Below are positions 34,301 through 45,058 of a stretch of 64,000 nt of DNA, one piece after another; positions within the stretch are counted from its first letter, which is position 1, and each line of letters begins with the position of its first letter. Position numbers and translations under genes: made by a program. The notes beneath the pieces are model-generated. The model was not told the DNA's origin. It saw only the letters and a list, made by a program, of their open reading frames with translations, and ran no database searches. The stretch comes from Neostapfia colusana (Eukaryota; Streptophyta; Magnoliopsida; Poales; Poaceae), in NCBI GenBank assembly GCA_030760725.1, contig JASWHV010000001.1, positions 74,855,683 to 74,919,682 of the forward strand, read 5' to 3'.

Positions 34301-37300
34301 TACTCCTGAGAACTGCAGTAGTGAAACCTCTGAGGGCTTGTACTTGCTAGTAGATCCTTTGTAAATGCTTCGTAATGATCTTTTGACCGCACATCAAACA
34401 AAGTGTGCAATGTGGCTTGCAACCACGGGTATCAGGAAGGTTTTAGTCCACCTGGCAACAAGGGATAAAATCACGACTTGCGGGTAAAGTGGTATAATAT
34501 CTGTAGAGAATAAAACTGTCATGACAGGCGTGCTCACGGTCAAGAGGGACTTGGACTTGTTCATGATTAGTAAAAATTAAAAAGAATTACATGGGAAATG
34601 TTGGGTGGTGTAACCTAACATTGAAAGTATAGTTATGAGAATGGTGGGAGTATTATCATTAGTAACATAGGTTGATAATTCAAAGTTAAGGATTAGGATT
34701 AATGCATAGTGTTTAACTTGAGTCAGCTTTTCTTGCTATTTGCCTACATGCCATTTTTTCCTACATATGATGAGTATCATTGGTACTCAAATTTGCTTGT
34801 TGGACTTTAATTGCTACTTAGGTTTTAATGAGGATATAGAGTACAAAAGAAGAGGAATTTGACCAGAGTAGTTGTACTAGGCTCGCGAAACTCTCAGGCA
34901 ACACCTGTGGATGGAGCACCACTAGTCTATTTCCAATGTTGTGTTTACTTTTGTGTAATCTTAAAAGACATATATATAATCTCTTACTATACATTGTACT
35001 TGGTTTTCAATATAATTATGATATTTCACTCTTATCGGCACATGTATGGTTAAACTGATCCTGGCATACGTGTGAGATACGCTCGGTTGTTATTTATGAA
35101 AAACTAAGTGTGACACAAAGCAATGACGATATCGACAAGAATATTTGCCATATGATCAAGGCGGGGTGGATAAAGTGGCGGTAAGCATCTAGAATCATAT
35201 GTGACAAGAAGGTCCCCACAAAAGGTGAAAGGAAAGTTTTATAGGACGGTGATTAGACTTGCTATGCTATATGGGGCGAAATGTTGGTTAAATAAAAGAT
35301 TGCGTCTAACAGATGAGTGTCAAATAGATGTGCATGCTACAGTGGATATGCGGTAACACAAGATACGAATGAGGTAATACGTGATAGGGTAGGGTGGCAC
35401 CGATTAAAGAGAAGTTAGTCCAACACTGATTAAGGTGGCTTGGGCATATTAGCAGAGACCTATGGAAGTTCCGGTTAGCAGTGGGATACTAAAAGGTTAG
35501 GAAAATATTAAAAGTGGCAGAGAGCGATCAAGGTTGACATATGAGGAGGCGGTAAAACGAGAGTTGAGCCATTAGAATGTATCTAGAGCTTTGCCCCTTG
35601 ATAGGATTGCATGGGAATCAGCTATTTTGTGTCGGAATTTTAGGTTATTCATACTTTATTTACTCGTCTTTCTTTTACTTCTATTTCAAAAATAAAATTG
35701 TTGGGTTTCATATCCAGCCTGCCCAACGAGTTTGAGTCTAAAGTATTGTTGTTGTCGTTGTTAGGAAATACAGCAAGGGAGACCCCTGTTGTGATATTGT
35801 AAATAAGTAAAAGGGTTTCTTGTTTGATTTATTGTAGGCTTTTACAAACTATGTGCTTAGACAATTGTTTTTATGCATTGTTATCATTCAGGCTTATAAA
35901 GTTTGAAATGTGTGCCCTATATTACTTTTAGCGAACACTACCATATCTTATAAGAAAAGATTTTTCTTAAATTCATTCATTATTTTACTCTTTCACATTA
36001 AGTCCAGGTGACCAACCATATGGTTTCTGCTGGCAATGGAGCTCTCAAGCCTGCTCTTGGCCAAAGCTGGAGAACTGTTCCACATGTCCGCTTGATGTTA
36101 TCTTATGACCGTGGGAGACATATTTGCACAGCAACTGTGCTGAAACACACACTGTTGGTATATTCCATAGAATTTTTGGCATTTAACATCAAAGCAGTGT
36201 TGCATGCTGTCACTGTAGAAATTGCATGAGTACCACTCTGTTAGCAGAGTTCTTATGATGTGAATGTAAGCATGTTGTGGATGCGTTTGTGGGCCGCCAA
36301 TATGGTCGGCATGGGGCCAACAAAGCCCACAACTAGGCCGCCAGGCCCTGCAGCCACGCCAGAAGGAGATCTTCTAGAAGATTTAATTAGATAAGGAAAG
36401 ATTTAAAGAATAAAGGAGTTATAGATTGAGTTTAGTTTAAACAGAAGATAATAGAGTATATAAGGAAATAAAAGAAGGAGTCCTGATCGGTTTGGGGGGA
36501 TTGTCCCCAACCGATCAGGGGGGGGGGCGCGGCCACGGGGGGCGCGCGGCCAAGGGGGGGCTCCTGTTCCCCCTATATAAGCAGCCCCCCTCCCTCATGT
36601 ATTACTCATCCAGGAAAAATAAGAATTACCCTTTGGGTTGTTCTTCTCCTTGGGTCACCGTGGCTACGAACCCTAACCCTAGCCGCCGTGATCATCTCCC
36701 TCTTCCTCCACGATACGTGCTGCGCAGCTTCCCCCACGCCTCCTCGCTGCTGGTTTCCCCCCTGCGCAGCCCTAGACGCAGCCGAGGGACCTCCTCCCAC
36801 CCAGTTTCTCAGCATTTGGTATCCAGAGACAACGGAGCAGCGACTATGTCCGACTCCGGTGACTATTCTGGGCCCCTGACCCTTGAGTCCATCCATGCCC
36901 AGATGCAAGATGGCTTCACCCAGATCCTGGCGCAGCTGGACAACATCACGTCACGGCTGAACAGCCATGACATACGCCTTGCCCGTGTTGAAAAACAGCC
37001 TGAGACGGCCTTCTCAGCGCAACAGCAGCCACAACACGAACAACAACCGCAGAACGTCACCACGGGCAACGGTCGGGGACGCGGTGGCCGCGGCAGCGGC
37101 GGCGGCAACGACGACGGTGACGACTTCAGCCCGCACGGCTACGGCCGACGCCCCCAGGGGCGTCCCGTGTTCGACGGCGGCGGCCTGCGTCGCCACAAGG
37201 TCAACTTCCCCAAGTTTGACGGGGAAATAGATCCTCTGCCCTGGCTCACCAAGTGTGAGATATACTTCCGAGGGACACGCACGATGCTCGAAGAGAAGGT

Positions 37301-40300
37301 GTGGCTCGCGTCTCTCCACCTGGAGGGTGTCGCGGCCGAGTGGTACACTGCCCTAGAACGCGACTGCGGCATCGTGTCCTGGGAGCGGTTCGCGGACTTC
37401 GTCAACATGCGCTTCGGGCCTCCGCTTCGCTCCAACGACCTGGTGGAGATTAAAGATCTCCAAGGACTGGTACGGTTGAGGAGTACCATCGTCAGTTCCT
37501 GGTCCTTCTTTGTCGTTGCGAGGACCTCAGCCAGCGCCAGCAGATCAACCTCTTCACAGCTGGCCTCAGCAAGCCACTTCAAACGGATGTGGAGCTGCAG
37601 TTTCTCACTAATCTGCAGACCGCCATCAGTTTGGCCAGAGCCTTTGAACGTCATCTTGCGGCAAACAACAGACAGTGGAATACAGAAGGGTGCCGCCTCT
37701 CAACGCTCTACGCGCTCTTCTGTTATGTCCCACGCTACCACCACGGCTTCAAGTGGCGGTTCTGCAGCACCCGCCTCGACATCATCGACAACGACATCTT
37801 CTCGCCCGCGCTTCAAACGCCTTACGCCCGATGAGATGGCTGCTAAGCGGGCAAGCGGCGAGTGCTATCACTGCCCTGAGCGGTACACACCGGACCATAA
37901 GTGTGCTAGCAAAGGAATCTTCCTCCTGGAGCTTGACGACGACGACGACGTTGATGCAACCGTTGCTGTGGGCATCTCCCTACACGCCCTGACCCGCATG
38001 GACCTCGCTAACACAATGAAGCTCCAGGTCTACGTCCGCGTCAACCTGCTGACAGCATTGGTCGACACAAGATCCACTCACACCTTCATCAGGGAGCCAC
38101 TCATCAAGGAGCTCGGCCTGATGATGTTGCCGCGGCCAGGCGTCGGCGTCCGAGTCGCCAACGGCGACTCTATCTCCTGTACATGCATCTGTCCACGTGT
38201 ACCCTTGCTGATTGCAAGAGATCGCTTCGACGTCACATGCTACGCGCTTCCACTTGACGGCTTCGATCTTGTTCTAGGAGTTCAGTGGCTGCGGTCCTTG
38301 GGACCCATTCTCTGGAACCTTGAGGACCTCACGATGAAGCTGTGGCGCGGGGAACGTGAGGTGATCTAGACGGGGCTGCGAAGTTCCGCCCCAGTGTGTG
38401 CCTCTCTGGCGCCACCTACTGATATGATGGGCGCCCTCTTGGATGGCTTCCAGGACCTCTTCGACGAGCCATGCAGTCTTCCTCCTGCACGGCGCCACGA
38501 CCACCACATCAGGCTCTTGCCGGGCACAGCTCCAGTAGTTGTTCGGCCGTACGCTACCCCCAGCTTCTCAAAGACGAGATTGAGAAGCAGTGCGCTGAGA
38601 TGCTTCGTCAAGGCATCATCTGAGAATGCACATCTGCATTCTCCTCGTCAGTACTGTTGGTCCAAAAAGCCGACGACACGTGGCGCTTCTGCATCGACTA
38701 CTGCGAACTCAACGCCAGAACTTTGAAAGACAAGTTCCCGATCCCGGTGGTTGACGAGCTACTGACGAGCTCCGCGGCGTGAGGTTCTTCACCAAGCTTG
38801 ACCTCCGCAGCGGCTACTTCCAGGTGCGCATGCACCAGGACGACATCGAAAAGACAGCATTCTGAACTCATCGAGGCCACTATGAGTTCTTGGTGATGTT
38901 GTTCGGCCTCACCAATGCGCCGTCCACGTTCCAGTCATTGATGAACGACGTCCTCGACCCCTACATCAGAAAATTTGTGCTTGTCTTCTTTGATGACATA
39001 TTGGTGTATAGCAGGTCCTGGGTTGAACACCTTCAGCACGTCAAGCAGGTGTTCCAGACACTACAGGCGCACAAGCTATTCCTGAAGAAGTCTAAGTGCT
39101 TCTTCGGCCAGGAGACCGTGTCCTACTTAGGACACATCATATCTGCCCGCGGTGTGGCAATGGATCCGACCAAGGTGGAGGTCGTGGAACGTTGGCCTAC
39201 ACCTCGGTCCTTACGAGCCTTGTGAGGCTTCCTCGCGCTCACCGGCTACTACCGCAAGTTCATTGCAGGGTATGGTGCGGTGGCCGCCCCCCTCACCGCC
39301 CTCCTAAAGCGGGAGGCGTTCCGCTGGACTGATGATGCGTTGGACGCCTTCTCTCAGCTCAAGCAGGCGCTGATGACAGCGCCTCTTCTTCAAATGCCGG
39401 ACTTCGACAAGCGCTTCGTCATCGACTGCGACGCGTCCGGCGCCGGCTTCGGGGCGGTTCTGCACCAGGGCGACGGCGCCATAGCATTCTTCAGCCGCGT
39501 TGTAGCGACTCACCATCATAAGCTACCGGCGTACGAGCGTGAGCTGATCGGCATTGTGAAGGCCGTACGCCATTGGCGGCCTTATTTGTGGGGCCGCCCC
39601 TTCACTGTTCGGACTGATCACTTCAGACGGAAATACATCCTGGATCAGCGACTCACGATGATTCCCCAACATGCTTGGGTGAGCAAACTTTTTGGTTATG
39701 AACTGCAGGTTGAGTACCGGCCGGGGCGCTTGAATGGGGCAGCTGACGCCTTGTCCCGCCGCGACGAGGAAGACATAGCTATTCACGCTATATCAGCGCC
39801 AGTCTTTCCCCTCTTCGACTCGCTTCGCGCGGAGATCGCCACGGACCAGCAGGCGCAACAGCTATGTGCCCAACTCCGGGAGGGAGTCGCACCTGCTGAC
39901 TGGACCGAACGTGACGGTCTTCTACTACACAAGGGGAAGCTCTTCGTTCCCGACAAGTGCTCCTTGTGGCTCTCTCTCCTAGCTGAGGCGCATGATGGGG
40001 GCCACGAGGGCATCTAGAAGACAGTGCATCGGCTGCGACTCTCCTTCTACAACCCGTCCCTGCTACGACGGGTGCGTGAGTATGTCCGCGGTTGTGCCAC
40101 GTGCCAGCGCAACAAGACTGATCATCTTCATCCAGCCGGCCTGTTACAACCGCTTCCTATACCTTCGAAAGTCTAGAGTGATATCTCCATGGACTTCATT
40201 AAAGGCTTTCCGAAGGTTGGTGGGAAATCGGTGATCCTGACGGTGATAGATCGCTTCTCCAAGTACGCTCACTTCATTCCCCTGAGCCACCCTTACAGTG

Positions 40301-42311
40301 TTGCATCAGTGACACGGGCGTTCTTCGACGACATCGTACGTCTACACGGCTTCCCATGCTCCGTCGTCAGTGATCGCGACACCGTCTTCACCAGCCTCTT
40401 CTGGTCAGACTTGTTCTGGCTAGCCAGTGTCCGCCTTCAGCTCAGCTCGGCCTTCCACCCGCAGTCTGACGGCCAGTCTGAGGTCGTCAACAAGGTCATC
40501 ACTATGTACCTCCGCTGCTTGGCTGGTGACCGACCGAAGACTTGCCTGCAGTGGCTTCCTTGGGCTGAGTATTGCTACAACACTTCCTACCAGACGGCAC
40601 TCAAATGCTTGCCCTTCAGAGTGGTCTATGGCAGTGACCCTCCAGCTCTTGTTGGTTATCAACCGGGCATCTCTAGAGTAGCAGCGGTGGACAAACAGCT
40701 AAACGATAGGGATAAATTCTTAGCTGAAATCAAGAACAGGCTTGTATAAGCCCAGTCACCATGAAAAGCTATGAAGATAAGTTCCACCGAGAGGTGGAAT
40801 TTCATATTGGTGATTGGGTTTGGCTGCGGCTTCATCAGAGGACAGCTGTGGGAGTAATGGCGGCGCCTTCTTCAAAGATTGGACCAAAATATTTTGGGCC
40901 ATATCAGATCATTCAGCGCATTGAGACTGTATCATATAAACTTCAGCTGCCTTCTCAAGCAAGGATACATGATATCTTCCATGTGTCCCTGTTGAAGAAA
41001 TTTGAAGGTCCTGCTCTCGTGCAGGTGGTGCCTCTACCACCGCTTCTCCATGGACGTGTTGTGCCTACACCTGAAAAAAGTACAAAGGGCGCGCTTGAAC
41101 AGAGGTGTCTGGGGGCTACTCGTCAAGTGGGCAGGACATTCTGAAGCTGATACATCATAGGAGGAACTAGAAGATTTCAAAATGAAGCACCTCACCTTCA
41201 AGCTCGAGGACGAGCTCTTTGTTGGTAAGGGGGGAAATGTTGTGGATGCGTTTGTGGGCCGTCAATATGGCCGGCGTGGGGCTCACAAAGCCCATAACTA
41301 GGCCGTCAGGCCCTGCAGCCGCGCCAGAAGGAGATCTTCTAGAAGATTTAATTAGATAAGGAGAGATTTAAAGAATAAAAAAGTTATAGATTGAGTTTAG
41401 TTTAAATAGAAGGTAATAGAATAAATAAGGAAATAAGAGGAGTCTTGCTCGGTTTGGGGGGATTATCCCCAACCGATCGGGGGGCGCACGGTCGGGGGGG
41501 GGGGGGCGGCCAAGGGGGGGTCCTGTCCCCTCTATATAAGCAGCTCCCCTCCCTCATGTATTACTCATCCAGGAAAAAATAAGAATTACCCTTTAGGTTG
41601 TTCGTCTCCTTGGGTCACCGTGGCTACGAACCCTAACCCTAGCCGCCGTGATCATGTCCCTCTTCCTCCACGATACGTGCTGCGCAGCTTCCCCCACGCC
41701 TCATCGCTGCAGGTTTCCCCCCTCGCAGCCCTAGGCGCAGCCGAGGGACCTCCTCCCACCCGGTTTCTCAGCAAAGCAGCATCATTTTGTAAATTGCCAT
41801 AGGGTTACATACATTTTCCCTATGCAAGTTTAGATCTTTGTGTATGATACAGCATGTGTCCTCGTGAACATCTATCTAATTTATGCACATCTTCTAAGTT
41901 ATTGTGCTACAGAATCCGCAGTAGGTAGATGTCAGATGCATTTGCCCAAACAAATCAATAATAGGCTTAATAATATTTATTCGTTGAGATTGATATGCGC
42001 AAAAATACTTCAGTATAATGCTATTCTGAATAGCTGCAAAGGGTAGTTTACATAGCTGGAACAAAGAGTACCAGCAACTTTTCCTGTTTCATGAGGCACG
42101 AAAAAGTTGACTTCAATCTTTTATACAACAACAACCAAAGCCTTCAATCTTTTATACCGAAATAGAATTGCATGAAGTGTGCAAGCATTATTGTTGCTGT
42201 GTTGGTTCATTCAATATTTTCTCTGCCCATACACCTTTCATGTTATTTGTTTCCTGTCCATGTTACTTGCAGGCTTCTGGCCGGACTATGAAATTTGTGG
42301 TATCTAGCTGA
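28308..42311 (+). CDS. RAD51D: RAD51D, RAD51 paralogue (nine coding exons)
   Basis: Exons: 28308-28397, 28480-28589, 28758-28839, 28927-29061, 29253-29369, 29436-29526, 31474-31544, 36008-36157, 42273-42311. The joined frame is 294 codons plus TGA with no interruption. Walker A GPSSSGKT falls at residues 86-93, split from the next segment at an exon end. The segment LDTSNSFS follows, Walker B LIID is at 189-192, and TNHM plus PALGQSW sit near 245-265. These are the RecA/RAD51 ATPase core motifs in the RAD51D pattern (GQLTEI.GPSSSGKTQ). RAD51D works in the nucleus with other RAD51 paralogues in homologous recombination. All introns are GT-AG except intron 5 (GCAAGT...AG). Introns 6-8 carry 1.9, 4.5 and 6.1 kb of mostly transposon sequence. 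The last exon encodes only 12 residues. The N-terminus before VVAQHQPP is short and low-complexity, so the start is the least certain part. Confidence 0.94.
29579..31149. mobile_element. TIR DNA element (hAT-like MITE) in RAD51D intron 6, carrying a LINE
   Basis: The ends TAGGGATGGCAAT and ATTGCCATCCCTA are inverted repeats flanked by agtcacagc on both sides (29570-29578, 31150-31158). The subterminal parts are rich in cgggtgcgggt/acccgcaccc words, forming a partial longer inverted repeat. Without the 1.1-kb LINE inside, it is about 440 bp with no coding capacity. The CAGGGATGG-like end suggests hAT, but the duplicated flank is 9 bp or slightly more, so the superfamily is not settled. Confidence 0.82.
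29793..30904 (-). mobile_element. 5'-truncated RTE LINE with perfect 19-bp target duplication
   Basis: Minus strand. The RT second half has GDIPWCMLFADDVVLVD (about 30690-30740, catalytic FADD), then SKGFRLSRTK, FRYLGSML, ECWPIKRQHVQQ, HRLRWFGHI and RGRGRPRLTW, ending in a GTT-repeat tail at 29793. Identical 19-bp flanks (tatatttataatttttata, 29774-29792 and 30905-30923) mark target-primed insertion. A few stops are present. The 5' half (endonuclease and RT start) is missing. Confidence 0.92.
31545..32021. other. RAD51D intron 7, unique part before the first LINE
   Basis: AT-rich intron sequence following the donor at 31545. No repeat or ORF is recognised. Confidence 0.5.
32034..33061 (+). 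mobile_element. RTE LINE, 5'-truncated, plus strand, in RAD51D intron 7
   Basis: The frame holds IPWCMFFADDVVLVDKTRDGVDKKLELWRQTLESKGFRLSRTK, near-identical to the minus-strand copy at 29793-30904. It then runs through FRYLGSML, LRWFGH and RGRGRPRLTWEEAV to a TTG-repeat tail. The flanks ttggagcaaatc (32022-32033 and 33062-33073) are the target duplication. The start lies just upstream of the RT FADD motif. Stops near 32374 and elsewhere. Confidence 0.9.
32919..32995. mobile_element. SINE-like fragment within the LINE tail
   Basis: ggcatacccagtgctgaaagctc...gtggggtctgaggaaggga matches the 3' portion of the SINE at 42602-42752. It interrupts the LINE 3' UTR after a TA microsatellite (about 32901-32918). 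Confidence 0.7.
33269..33583 (-). mobile_element. RTE LINE 3' fragment, minus strand
   Basis: Reverse complement of the last 300 bp of the RTE copies. It starts at the ACA-repeat tail, contains the TA microsatellite (about 33338-33353), and extends to the RGRENI coding part. It is strongly 5' truncated. Confidence 0.85.
33775..35764 (+). mobile_element. RTE LINE, plus strand, interrupted by a solo LTR
   Basis: Left part 33775-34038 reads MLFANDVVLVDKTKN, in which the catalytic FADD has become FAND, and on to the FRYLGSML region. The right part 35116-35764 continues with QSNDDID, VRRWVD, AMLYGAKCWLNK, LRWLGH and the 3' end with a TTG repeat. Multiple frameshifts and stops are present. It is older than the solo LTR inside it and looks the most decayed RTE copy here. 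Confidence 0.82.
34039..35115 (+). repeat. Solo LTR of a Tekay-like gypsy element inside the LINE
   Basis: It starts TGTCACACC and ends AAGTGTGACA. The flanks cgaag (34034-34038) and caaag (35116-35120) are a 5-bp duplication with one mismatch, and removing the LTR restores the LINE sequence. Internal words such as gatggggcagtttggccaattaattaggtg and ctgtcatgacaggcgtgctcacggt match the LTRs of C and D, but the LTR is only 1077 bp long, so it is a shorter relative or internally deleted. Confidence 0.9.
36273..36814 (+). repeat. 5' LTR of element E
   Basis: Contains a long G run near 36520-36530 and TATATAAG (about 36575-36582) as the likely TATA box, followed by a leader that includes gtggctacgaaccctaaccctagccgcc. 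It ends TTTCTCAGCA. Confidence 0.92.
36817..36828 (+). other. Primer-binding site of element E
   Basis: TGGTATCCAGAG resembles the tRNA-Met-complementary site TGGTATCAGAG with one inserted C, two bases after the LTR. Confidence 0.78.
36846..41227 (+). pseudogene. Degraded gag-pol of element E
   Basis: The ATG at 36846 opens gag (MSDSGDYSGPLTLESIHAQM), with a Gly/Arg-rich linker. Two compensating frameshifts affect about 37460-37670. The zinc-knuckle-like GECYHC...HKC lies near 37860, and the protease reads DTR instead of DTG/DSG (about 38063). After a TAG at 38367-38369 and frameshifts near 38560-38860 follow the RT (FFDDILVYS near 38990), RNase H (IDCDASGAGFG, about 39421), integrase finger and core (VVSDRDTVFTS near 40363) and a chromodomain (about 41095-41170). 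Further stops are at 39223-39225 (TGA), 40015-40017 (TAG) and near 40174 (TAG), with frameshifts near 40745 and 41080. Inactive. Confidence 0.88.
41226..41237 (+). other. Polypurine tract of element E
   Basis: TAAGGGGGGAAA directly before the 3' LTR. Confidence 0.85.
41238..41773 (+). repeat. 3' LTR of element E
   Basis: Direct copy of 36273-36814 with clearly more differences than are seen between the LTRs of C. It contains a run of 12 or more G at about 41495-41507 and a TATATAAG box near 41533. It is followed by the aagca duplication. Confidence 0.92.
42127..42141 (-). mobile_element. Minimal RTE LINE tail insertion (15 bp)
   Basis: aacaacaaccaaagc matches the last bases of the RTE 3' end in reverse. 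It is bounded by a 16-bp direct repeat cttcaatcttttatac (42111-42126 and 42142-42157), the size of RTE target duplications here. It appears to be an insertion with almost nothing but the tail copied. Confidence 0.7.
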
Positions 42312-42587
42312 TCCCATCAACATGGCTTTCTAGAGAAGATAATCAGTCGGTACTCAAGGACTACTGGAAAACGCATATATCTAGTGGGATCGCATATGCT
42401 TCTTTCGCGGTGGAATTTAACTGTATATCCTTCTGTAATCAAACTTGTTATGAAGCTGCTGGACATATGGACCCAAAATATAAGATTGGATGAATGAAGC
42501 GGCTGCAGCACAATGATAGCCTGACTCCACTTTTTGCAACACATTATGTCCAGTGTGTCACATTATACGATTGATGGGTGCTTTGCA
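42312..42587 (+). other. Probable RAD51D 3' UTR
   Basis: Follows the TGA at 42309-42311 in the same exon. No clear AATAAA is visible; weak A-rich signals lie near 42475-42485. Extent is an estimate. Confidence 0.45.
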
Positions 42588-42601
42588 CCAAGACAACATT
42601 G

Positions 42602-42752
42602 GGCATACCCAGTGCCGAAGGCTCCCATATATGTGGAGTCTGGGAAAAAGTTATCTCTAGATAACCTTATCCCTGCTTTTGAGAGACTAATTTAAACCCA
42701 AGACCTCAGTACACAAATAGAGATACACTATTACTGCGTCAGGTCCATCCTT
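42602..42752 (-). mobile_element. tRNA-derived SINE with 14-bp target duplication
   Basis: On the minus strand it begins ggatggacctgacgcagtaatag, with an A-box-like stretch, then ggtcttgggtttaaatta as a B-box-like stretch, and ends ggcactgggtatgcc. The flanks ccaagacaacattg occur at 42588-42601 and 42753-42766. A related piece lies at 32919-32995. About 150 bp, no coding. Confidence 0.82.
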
Positions 42753-42766
42753 CCAAGACAACATTG

Positions 42767-45058
42767 TTAATAGCGGTAAAAAGGCATGAAACTATTATTG
42801 ATGGGAAACACATTTGCACATGTGTAACTACCACTGAGCATAGAGATTTTCAAGTTTTAGAATCTGCTTTAAATTTGAATAGGAATCAAGCTCTAACCAT
42901 TTCATTTTCCTATGCCCTTCTGAACAGGCCATTGCAGTTGAAAGTTTACGCATCTTTCCCCTTCTGTGAACAAACCGCCTTAGATGATGTAAACAATTTT
43001 GAAAACAATATGTAGCAGCATAAGTATAATCTGAACTAGTAATAACAGGGCCACATTTCCATCTTCATTACAAAAAAATTAGCATGCTGCACGGATATAA
43101 TATCCTAGATTATTTGATATGATTGTCTCAGCATTATTAATGGAGGTAATTAAAGTGCAAAGCTAAAGCTGTAACAACCACCACCATATATCCTCTTGCC
43201 TTTAACTACGTTGAGAGCCTCAAGCACGATCTTGTGCGCCGCCAACTAGTTCACCACCTAATCTCAGCATAAACGTTCTCCATATCATGTAAAAACATGA
43301 TAAATAGCACTCCCAAATACTGGATCAGATAACACAAACGTACAAGGAATTGTGGTCCTGATGAACTCCATTACGCCTCACATCCAAATAATGCATAACA
43401 CTTCTGTTAAAACATTCTAGTTCTCAGGGGTGGCATCAATTGAGGTACATATCCCACGATGGTCTCAAGATTCACCCGAGCATCACATAGTAAGATCCCC
43501 TTTTATTTCATCTCCATCATAGAGGACACGGAACCATCACCACATCACCTCAGCTTAATACAATGATATTCGTAGCACTGCCTTAATAACCACTTAACCA
43601 GAGAAGATAGCCTATGTATCGTATTTTTGACAACAGGCCTAGGAACACATTACAAAATCTCCAACGTGGACAGCAAAATGGTGTCGGATCATAAGATACC
43701 AAATGTCTACGAAAAATGTTTTAGGCCATGCAGGAAATATGATAGCGTGAAGCAAGTTATGTTATCTGCAAGGAGTCAAACAACAAAAACAACAGAAACA
43801 TAATAATTCAGGGTTTCAGAGGCTTACTAAATAACATGACCTTGAGCTAGGTAAGAAGGGCGTGACATTTTAAACCTTGGCTACCCTGTACACTATCATA
43901 GAATAAAATGACATTTTTCAGATTAGACTTCAAATACACTCAAAGCTACAGACCCCAACAATCAAGTGGCCCACTTACGGCCCACGCCAGTCCCTGCCAA
44001 CGCCGGCCACAAGCGAAACAACCCACGATCCAATAACCAGGTATTTCGGGATTACCTGAATCCGAACCCAAAATATCTGGTACCCGAATTGTCAGGCCCC
44101 TCTTTGTCAGAAGAAAATTTCAGTTATCATTTCTGAAAACCTGAAATTCTAGAAACCTGATCTACCCAATCTGAATTTTCGGGTAAACCTGAACGCCCAG
44201 ACCAATCTAGTGCAATTTAAGAACCATGCTTAAGACGCAATCCCAGCATCAGATAAATCCATGCTGCAAATTGCATCTGGCAAATACAAAATAGCTCCAG
44301 CAAAACTTTGTACTCTAGCATGCAATTAAAACAATGGTATCAAAATGTGTTAATTAAAAGAATTAATGCATGACGCTTGTCAGGGAACCTAGTTCTCTGC
44401 CAATGTAAAACAAGATGGCCTCTCTTAAATTCGTACCAACACAATCAAAACAAAACAACCATATAGGAGACAGCATAAAGGCACCCAGTCTCTAAATGTT
44501 TTATGTCAAGGACAAATCAACCGTTCCGAAAGATGACTACTCAAACAACTCAGGAAGTGGCAAAGCACAACTGGACATCAAAGTAATATATTCCATCGAT
44601 TTGCAAATAACTGAAATACCCAACACGTAACATCAATGACATGTTATGCTATTATACAAGCCATCAGACCACCAAAGACATTATTCTCACAATAACAGCA
44701 GTTTAAGCCTGTTCCCACTACTGCATTGTCCATCTCAATACTGGCTGCTTTCTTGGCACCATCACTACATGAATATTGCTTAATGCTAATCATCTCAGGA
44801 AGTAGTGAAAAAGGAATCTGAACGCTTTGATCCAAAGAGTTTTTGTGAATTATTAAAGCACACCTGCATAGTATTTTCATAGTTTTAACAGACATGAAGC
44901 ATAGACATCAGCATGTCATATGAAATACACATCATGCTTCAAATAAGACAAGACAGGTAAAGGACTGGCCGCTAATGAGAGTACTTCAATATTGCCATGG
45001 AGAGCAAATTACCGATTCAGTACTCCTCTTTAGCTTCTGTTCTTCTCCCCAGACCGTT
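42767..45058. other. Intergenic region between RAD51D and CXIP4
   Basis: AT-rich DNA between two convergent genes. No ORF with recognisable domains. A patch at 44040-44210 is rich in short direct and inverted words (cgggattacctgaat, cctgaaattc, cgggtaaacctgaa), resembling a small non-autonomous element. The CXIP4 3' UTR should occupy part of the right end. Confidence 0.5.

Larger units (their letters stand above)
36273..41773 (+). mobile_element. Complete Reina-like Ty3/gypsy chromovirus E in RAD51D intron 8
   Basis: LTRs 36273-36814 and 41238-41773 start TGTTGTGGATGCG and end TCTCAGCA. A perfect 5-bp target duplication aagca lies at 36268-36272 and 41774-41778. Inside are the primer site, gag-pol with chromodomain, and polypurine tract. 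It is much more GC-rich in its coding part than element A but encodes the same protein order. The LTRs have diverged visibly and the coding region has many lesions. It lies in the same orientation as RAD51D, so its LTR poly(A) signals could affect that transcript. Confidence 0.95.

Noticed and set aside
42764..43015. 83-codon frame downstream of RAD51D
   Set aside because: Starts inside the SINE duplication and has no recognisable domain. Likely chance.
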